Source: Rhodoferax sp. (GTDB taxonomy: Bacteria; Pseudomonadota; Gammaproteobacteria; Burkholderiales; Burkholderiaceae_C). From it: DNA of 64,000 nucleotides. The notes beneath the pieces are model-generated. The model did no database searches. It was not told the origin of the DNA and saw nothing but the letters and a program-made list of their open reading frames with translations. Below are positions 60,424-64,000 of this stretch, one piece after another. The DNA lies in assembly GCF_030653815.1 (NCBI RefSeq), contig NZ_JAURYQ010000024.1, forward strand, positions 1-64,000, written 5' to 3'. The number at the start of each line of letters is the position of its first letter. Within the stretch, counting starts at the first letter, position 1. A program made the position numbers and the translations under genes.

Positions 60424-61605
60424 TCACTTGCGCATCACCACCAAACCCTTGAGGTATTCGCCCTCGGGAAAATTGACCGTCATGGGATGGTCGGGCGCGC
60501 CACCCATGCGCTCATGGATGTAGCCGTCAACCCCGGCGTCGCAGCCTGCGGACGCCACAATCTTGTGGAACAAATCAGCGCTGATGCCGCCGGAGCAGCT
60601 GTAGGTGAACAACACGCCGCCGGGCTCCAACAACTTGAACGCCAGCCGGTTGATGTCCTTGTAAGCCCGCGCGGCGCGCTCGGCATGGGCCACGGTGGGC
60701 GCAAACTTGGGTGGATCGAGCACGATGGCGTCAAAACTGCGGCCTTGGTCGATGAATTGACGCAAAGAGGCGTTGACGTCGGCATCCATGAAGCTGGCGC
60801 GGCCGGCATCAAAGCCGTTCAGGGCCACATTGGCGGCCGCTTTTTCCAGCGCCGGGCCGGACGAATCAATCGAGGTCACGTGGGTCGCGCCGCCGGTGAG
60901 TGCCGCCACTGTGAAACCGCCGGTATAGCAATAACAGTTGAGTACGCGCTCGAATCTGAGACGACGCGCGTAGTCACTGAAACGCTTGCGGCTGTCGCGC
61001 TGATCCAGGTAAAAGCCGGTTTTGTGGCCATCAGCGATGTTGACCGCCAGTTCCCAGTCGTGTTCCTGCAGCAGCAACTCCACATCGCCCTGGCCGCGCA
61101 GCCAGCCGGTGACCTCGGGCAAGCCTTCCAGGGCACGGCTGCTGGCGTCACTGCGCTCGTACAACTTGTGCAAGCCGGTCGCGGCCAGCAAGGCATCCGC
61201 TATGGCATCTTTCCAGCGTTCAACGCCGCTGGAGGCGAACTGCGCCACCAGCGTGTCGCCATAGCGGTCCACAATCAGGCCCGGCAGACCGTCCGACTCC
61301 CCGTGCACCAGCCGCATGGCATTGCTCGGAATGTCAAAGCGGGTTCTGGCCTGGACGGCGCGGGCACAGGCGGCGGTAAAAAACGAAGCGTCAATGCGCT
61401 GTGCCTCGTCAAAGCTCCAGACGCGGGCACGGATTTTCGAGGCCGGGCTGAAAGCCGCCCAGCCCAAAAACTGGCCCTGGTCCGACTCGACCTGCACGGT
61501 TTCACCGGCATCGCCCCCGCCCTTGGCAATGGCCGACTCAAAGATCCAGGGATGACGGCGTAGCAGCGAGCGCTCTTTGCCAGCGCGCAGGCGAACGACT
61601 TTCAA
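60424..61605 (-). CDS. rlmI: Class I SAM-dependent rRNA methyltransferase (RlmI-like)
   Basis: A 393-residue protein with an N-terminal PUA RNA-binding domain (about 1-75, KERSLLRRHPWIFESAI), then the RlmI middle region and a SAM-binding Rossmann domain (VLNCYCYTGGFTVAALTGG). The catalytic region FDAIVLDPPKFAP and a late FTYSCSGGIS cysteine are those of m5C methyltransferases. E. coli RlmI methylates 23S rRNA C1962. The start overlaps the upstream small gene by 4 nt. Confidence 0.92.
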   Translation of the reverse strand: MKVVRLRAGKERSLLRRHPWIFESAIAKGGGDAGETVQVESDQGQFLGWAAFSPASKIRARVWSFDEAQRIDASFFTAACARAVQARTRFDIPSNAMRLVHGESDGLPGLIVDRYGDTLVAQFASSGVERWKDAIADALLAATGLHKLYERSDASSRALEGLPEVTGWLRGQGDVELLLQEHDWELAVNIADGHKTGFYLDQRDSRKRFSDYARRLRFERVLNCYCYTGGFTVAALTGGATHVTSIDSSGPALEKAAANVALNGFDAGRASFMDADVNASLRQFIDQGRSFDAIVLDPPKFAPTVAHAERAARAYKDINRLAFKLLEPGGVLFTYSCSGGISADLFHKIVASAGCDAGVDGYIHERMGGAPDHPMTVNFPEGEYLKGLVVMRK

Positions 61606-61913
61606 TAGGTGATCGCCATGGCTGGCACATCGACGCGGATCATCGGTTTGCCCAACGCCGCACTGACCGCGGCGACATAGTCAGCCGACCACTTGGCGTC
61701 GCCCAACAAGGCAGGCCCGGCGGCCTGGGTCACCACCAACACCTTGTCAGCGGTCAGCACCTTGCCGCTGGCGCGCAGGGGCTCGCAGTCGAGCGCGAGG
61801 AACTGGTGGTCGAGCCAGGCCCGCGCGGCATCGTGGGACAGCGGCGCGCCGTCGGGTACATGAAAGGAAAACTCGACGCCCTTTTCCAGCACCACATTGA
61901 TCTGCTTTTGCAT
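61602..61913 (-). CDS. Conserved-looking small protein of unknown function
   Basis: A 103-residue soluble protein starting MQKQINVVLEKGVEFSFHV. It has no membrane segment and no motif I recognise; it is mixed alpha/beta in character. It is coupled to the RlmI gene by an ATGA overlap and follows xerC by 33 bp, so it is likely expressed with both. The function is unknown. Confidence 0.8.
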   Translation of the reverse strand: MQKQINVVLEKGVEFSFHVPDGAPLSHDAARAWLDHQFLALDCEPLRASGKVLTADKVLVVTQAAGPALLGDAKWSADYVAAVSAALGKPMIRVDVPAMAITY

Positions 61914-61946
61914 AAGTCACCTCTTGAGAAAATTTGTCGCCAGCCG

Positions 61947-62933
61947 CTATTTTGAACCACCTGAGCCACCCGTTTTCAGGTGGGCACGCGGATGGGCTGC
62001 ATCATAGGCCTTGGCCAGGTGCTGAAAATCGAGCCGGGTGTAAATTTGCGTGGTGCTGATGTTGGCGTGGCCCAGCAGTTCCTGTACGCCGCGCAGGTCG
62101 CTGCTCGACTGCAGCACATGGCTGGCAAACGAGTGCCGCAGCATGTGCGGATGGACGGGTGCGGCCAGTCCGGCCTGCAGGCTGCGCTGGCGCACGCGCT
62201 GCCAGATCGACTGCGCGGTCAGCCGCGTGCCGTTGCGCCCCATGAACAGCGCGGCCTGGGGCAACGCACCCGCTGCGGCCGCAGCCGGCACGCCGGACAA
62301 AGCCTGGTCGCGCACCAGCAGCCAGGCTCTGAGTGCCTGCACTGCCTTGGCACCCACCGGCACAATGCGCCGCTTGCTGCCCTTGCCCAGCACATGGGCT
62401 TCAGCGGCGACCAAATCGACCCAGCCGCGCGCCGTAGCGCTGGCCTGGACATCGAGCCCGGTCAATTCCGCCACGCGCAAGCCACCGCCGTAGAGCAGCT
62501 CGACCATGGCCGCGTCACGCGCTTCCAACCAGGGGTCGGCGTCCGCGGCCTGGAAGCTCGCCAGTTGCACGGCGTCATCCACGCTCAAGGCCTTGGGCAG
62601 GGGTTTGGCGGCCTTGGGCGCGCGCACATCCAGCACCGGGTTGGCAGCCACCAGCCCTTTGCGCCCAAGCCAGATATAAAAACCACGCCAGCCTGACAAG
62701 ATCAGCGCGATGCCCCGGCCACTGCGCCCGCCACTGTGCATTTGCGCCACCCAACGCCGGATATGACTGGCCTCCACCGCCGTCAAGGGGACACCCACCT
62801 GCGCCGCATGGGTTGCCAGTTTTTCGAGGTCCAGCGTGTAGAGCGCCACGGTGCGCGCGGCCAGGCGCTTCTCAAAACGCACATGGTCCAGGTAGCGCTG
62901 CACCAACGCATCATCAGATTCATGGATTGCCAC
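61947..62933 (-). CDS. xerC: Tyrosine recombinase XerC
   Basis: About 328 residues. XerC with XerD resolves chromosome dimers at dif. It has an N-terminal SAM-like core-binding domain (ALVQRYLDHVRFEKRL onward) and a catalytic domain with Arg in GGGLRVAELTG, HPHMLRHSFASHVL (His-x2-Arg), LLGHANISTTQIY and the nucleophilic tyrosine in QIYTRLD. The start is uncertain: a GTG at 62933 gives the usual N-terminal length but lies inside a dispersed-type repeat; GTG 62903 is an alternative. Follows the DUF484 gene, as in many proteobacteria. Confidence 0.92.
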   Translation of the reverse strand: MAIHESDDALVQRYLDHVRFEKRLAARTVALYTLDLEKLATHAAQVGVPLTAVEASHIRRWVAQMHSGGRSGRGIALILSGWRGFYIWLGRKGLVAANPVLDVRAPKAAKPLPKALSVDDAVQLASFQAADADPWLEARDAAMVELLYGGGLRVAELTGLDVQASATARGWVDLVAAEAHVLGKGSKRRIVPVGAKAVQALRAWLLVRDQALSGVPAAAAAGALPQAALFMGRNGTRLTAQSIWQRVRQRSLQAGLAAPVHPHMLRHSFASHVLQSSSDLRGVQELLGHANISTTQIYTRLDFQHLAKAYDAAHPRAHLKTGGSGGSK

Positions 62934-62952
62934 GCTGCGCTCGCAATGACGA
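62918..62952. repeat. Dispersed-type palindromic repeat at the xerC 5' end
   Basis: ATGGATTGCCACGCTGCGCT followed by CGCAATGAC is a close match, as I remember it, to the intergenic repeat (TCATTGCGAGCGCAGCG...GCAATCCAT) seen in many bacterial genomes. ATTGC and GCAAT form short arms. It fills the gap between the DUF484 stop and xerC and would supply the first codons of XerC. Confidence 0.6.
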
Positions 62953-62965
62953 AGCCGTGATGGGG

Positions 62966-63667
62966 CTAGCGCAGCGGCGACAGTGCGGCGCTGGCCAGTT
63001 CGGCGACCCGGGCCAAAAATTCGGTGCCCATGGTGCTGTTGAAGCGCTGGGCATCGGGCGAGGCCAGCACCAGCAGGCCAAACGCCGGCGCTGTGCTGCC
63101 GATAGGGCCGGCGCGCAGCGGCAAAATGGCCAGCGAGGCCACCGCTCTCGGGTCCGGCAGCCAATGAATGACCTCCAGACCGGTGTTGACACCGCAGAAG
63201 GGCTCGGTCAACGAACTCGCAAAAACCTTGGCGTCCTCGCTCACCCCTTGGGCAAAAGGCGCGTCGGCATAAGCGGCGTCCACGCCCCAGACCTTGATGC
63301 CCACCTGCGGCACGGCAAACTGGTCGGCCAACTCGTCGGTCATGAGCCCGGGCAACGCGGCAGGGTCGGTGTTCAAGAACAAGGTACGCGCCCACTGCAG
63401 CAGCTTGTCAGACAGCACCATGTTCTCATTGACATTGCGGATCATGTCCATGATGCGCAACTCCAGCATCTTGATCTTGTCGCGCAACATGTTGGCCTGA
63501 CGCTCCTGCAGGCTCACGGCGCGCTGGCTGTGCGGGCTGGTCAGCTGCACGGCCGCCAGCATCTCGGCGTGGCGTTCAAAAAAATCAGGCGTATTGGCCA
63601 GGTAATTGGCAATATCGTCTTCGGTGATCGGGTTGTTGATGGCGCTGGGCAGGGTTGAATTAGGCAT
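62966..63667 (-). CDS. DUF484 family protein (GAF-like)
   Basis: A 233-residue cytoplasmic protein with an N-terminal helical part (ITEDDIANYLANTPDFFERH, typical of DUF484), a coiled-coil stretch (about 48-75) and a GAF-like C-terminal domain with SLAILPLRAG and FGLLVLASPD. DUF484 genes regularly lie between dapF and xerC, as here. The biochemical role is not established. 2 bp separate it from the dapF stop. Confidence 0.92.
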   Translation of the reverse strand: MPNSTLPSAINNPITEDDIANYLANTPDFFERHAEMLAAVQLTSPHSQRAVSLQERQANMLRDKIKMLELRIMDMIRNVNENMVLSDKLLQWARTLFLNTDPAALPGLMTDELADQFAVPQVGIKVWGVDAAYADAPFAQGVSEDAKVFASSLTEPFCGVNTGLEVIHWLPDPRAVASLAILPLRAGPIGSTAPAFGLLVLASPDAQRFNSTMGTEFLARVAELASAALSPLR

Positions 63668-63669
63668 GG

Positions 63670-64000
63670 TCAGGACGCGTTGGAAAGGTCGTTGGGAATG
63701 TCAATGTCACCGCGGAAAACCGTGGTGGCCGGGCCCGTCATCATGACCGGTGCGTTGCCACCGGCCCAGGCAATGGTGAGCACACCACCATGGGTTTGCA
63801 CATCCACTTGCGGGTCAAGCAGCCCGAGCCGGATGCCCGCCACCACAGCGGCACAGGCACCCGAGCCGCAAGCCAGCGTCTCGCCGGCGCCGCGCTCAAA
63901 CACCCGCAGGCGAATCTGTTGGCGACTCTGCACCTGCATGAAGCCGGCGTTGACACGGTTTGGGAAAAACGGGTGGTGTTCGATCAAGGGGCCTTGCTGC
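63670..64000 (-). CDS. dapF: Diaminopimelate epimerase, C-terminal part (cut by window end)
   Basis: The visible 110 residues are the C-terminal half of DapF, which makes meso-DAP for lysine and for the peptidoglycan stem (used by MurE). The second catalytic cysteine lies in [14 protein letters not shown], and [15 protein letters not shown] just before it is a family hallmark. The N-terminal half lies beyond position 64000. The frame is open to the edge, so it is a boundary truncation. Confidence 0.96.
   Translation of the reverse strand, partial: QQGPLIEHHPFFPNRVNAGFMQVQSRQQIRLRVFERGAGETLACGSGACAAVVAGIRLGLLDPQVDVQTHGGVLTIAWAGGNAPVMMTGPATTVFRGDIDIPNDLSNAS

Noticed and set aside
62934-63395. 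Upstream extension of the XerC frame through the DUF484 gene
   Set aside because: It overlaps DUF484 in another frame and has no recombinase similarity.

Overview
The window looks like chromosomal DNA of a betaproteobacterium of the Comamonadaceae (Rhodoferax/Polaromonas type). That assignment is inferred from three things: high GC, the gene content, and protein styles typical of the group, such as a long lysine/alanine-rich DksA, a Thiobacillus-type GshA and a 756-residue SpoT. It is almost entirely housekeeping DNA. I see no prophage, insertion-sequence transposase, CRISPR array, rRNA or tRNA gene.

Region by region. 1-7.7 kb: the 3' end of glmU and a complete glmS (UDP-GlcNAc synthesis) flank a reverse-strand branched-chain-amino-acid-type ABC transporter operon (livG-livF-livK-livH-livM) that ends in an Lrp/AsnC regulator. 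7.7-15 kb: a periplasmic gamma-glutamyltransferase, catalase-peroxidase katG, a small lipoprotein, a universal stress protein, a TerC-type membrane protein and an NhaP-type Na+/H+ antiporter. 15-24 kb: the conserved yicC-gmk-rpoZ-spoT group on the reverse strand. Opposite it is a forward operon with overlapping reading frames, Ser/Thr kinase-PP2C phosphatase-rph-rdgB, followed by hemW. An unusual pair of hairpins lies between rdgB and hemW. 23.9-27.4 kb: a TAXI-type TRAP transporter (binding protein, fused permease, DUF1850). 27.5-35.6 kb: proA, then gshA-kup-gshB, a tiny membrane-peptide ORF and rep helicase.

35.6-54.1 kb holds a complete reverse-strand dcw cluster: mraZ-rsmH-ftsL-ftsI-murE-murF-mraY-murD-ftsW-murG-murC-ddlB-ftsQ-ftsA-ftsZ-lpxC. 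Most neighbours overlap by 4 nt, and an unannotated-size 58-residue membrane ORF closes the cluster. Upstream of mraZ are four GTG repeats at exact 10-bp spacing, which fit a MraZ operator. 54.5-64 kb: hslV-hslU, a STAS-domain protein, a DksA that has lost three of its four zinc-finger cysteines, an adjacent COG0523 metal GTPase, an RlmI-type rRNA methyltransferase, a small unknown protein, and the xerC-DUF484-dapF group.

Together the genes cover envelope precursor synthesis (glmU/glmS, mur genes, lpxC), division (fts genes), stringent and stress control (spoT, rpoZ, dksA, usp, katG, hslVU) and glutathione/proline metabolism. The least ordinary items are small: the twin hairpins at 22.4-22.6 kb whose loops are exact inverted copies, dispersed REP-like repeats that shape gene boundaries at hslU and xerC, two small membrane ORFs, and the DksA/COG0523 pairing.
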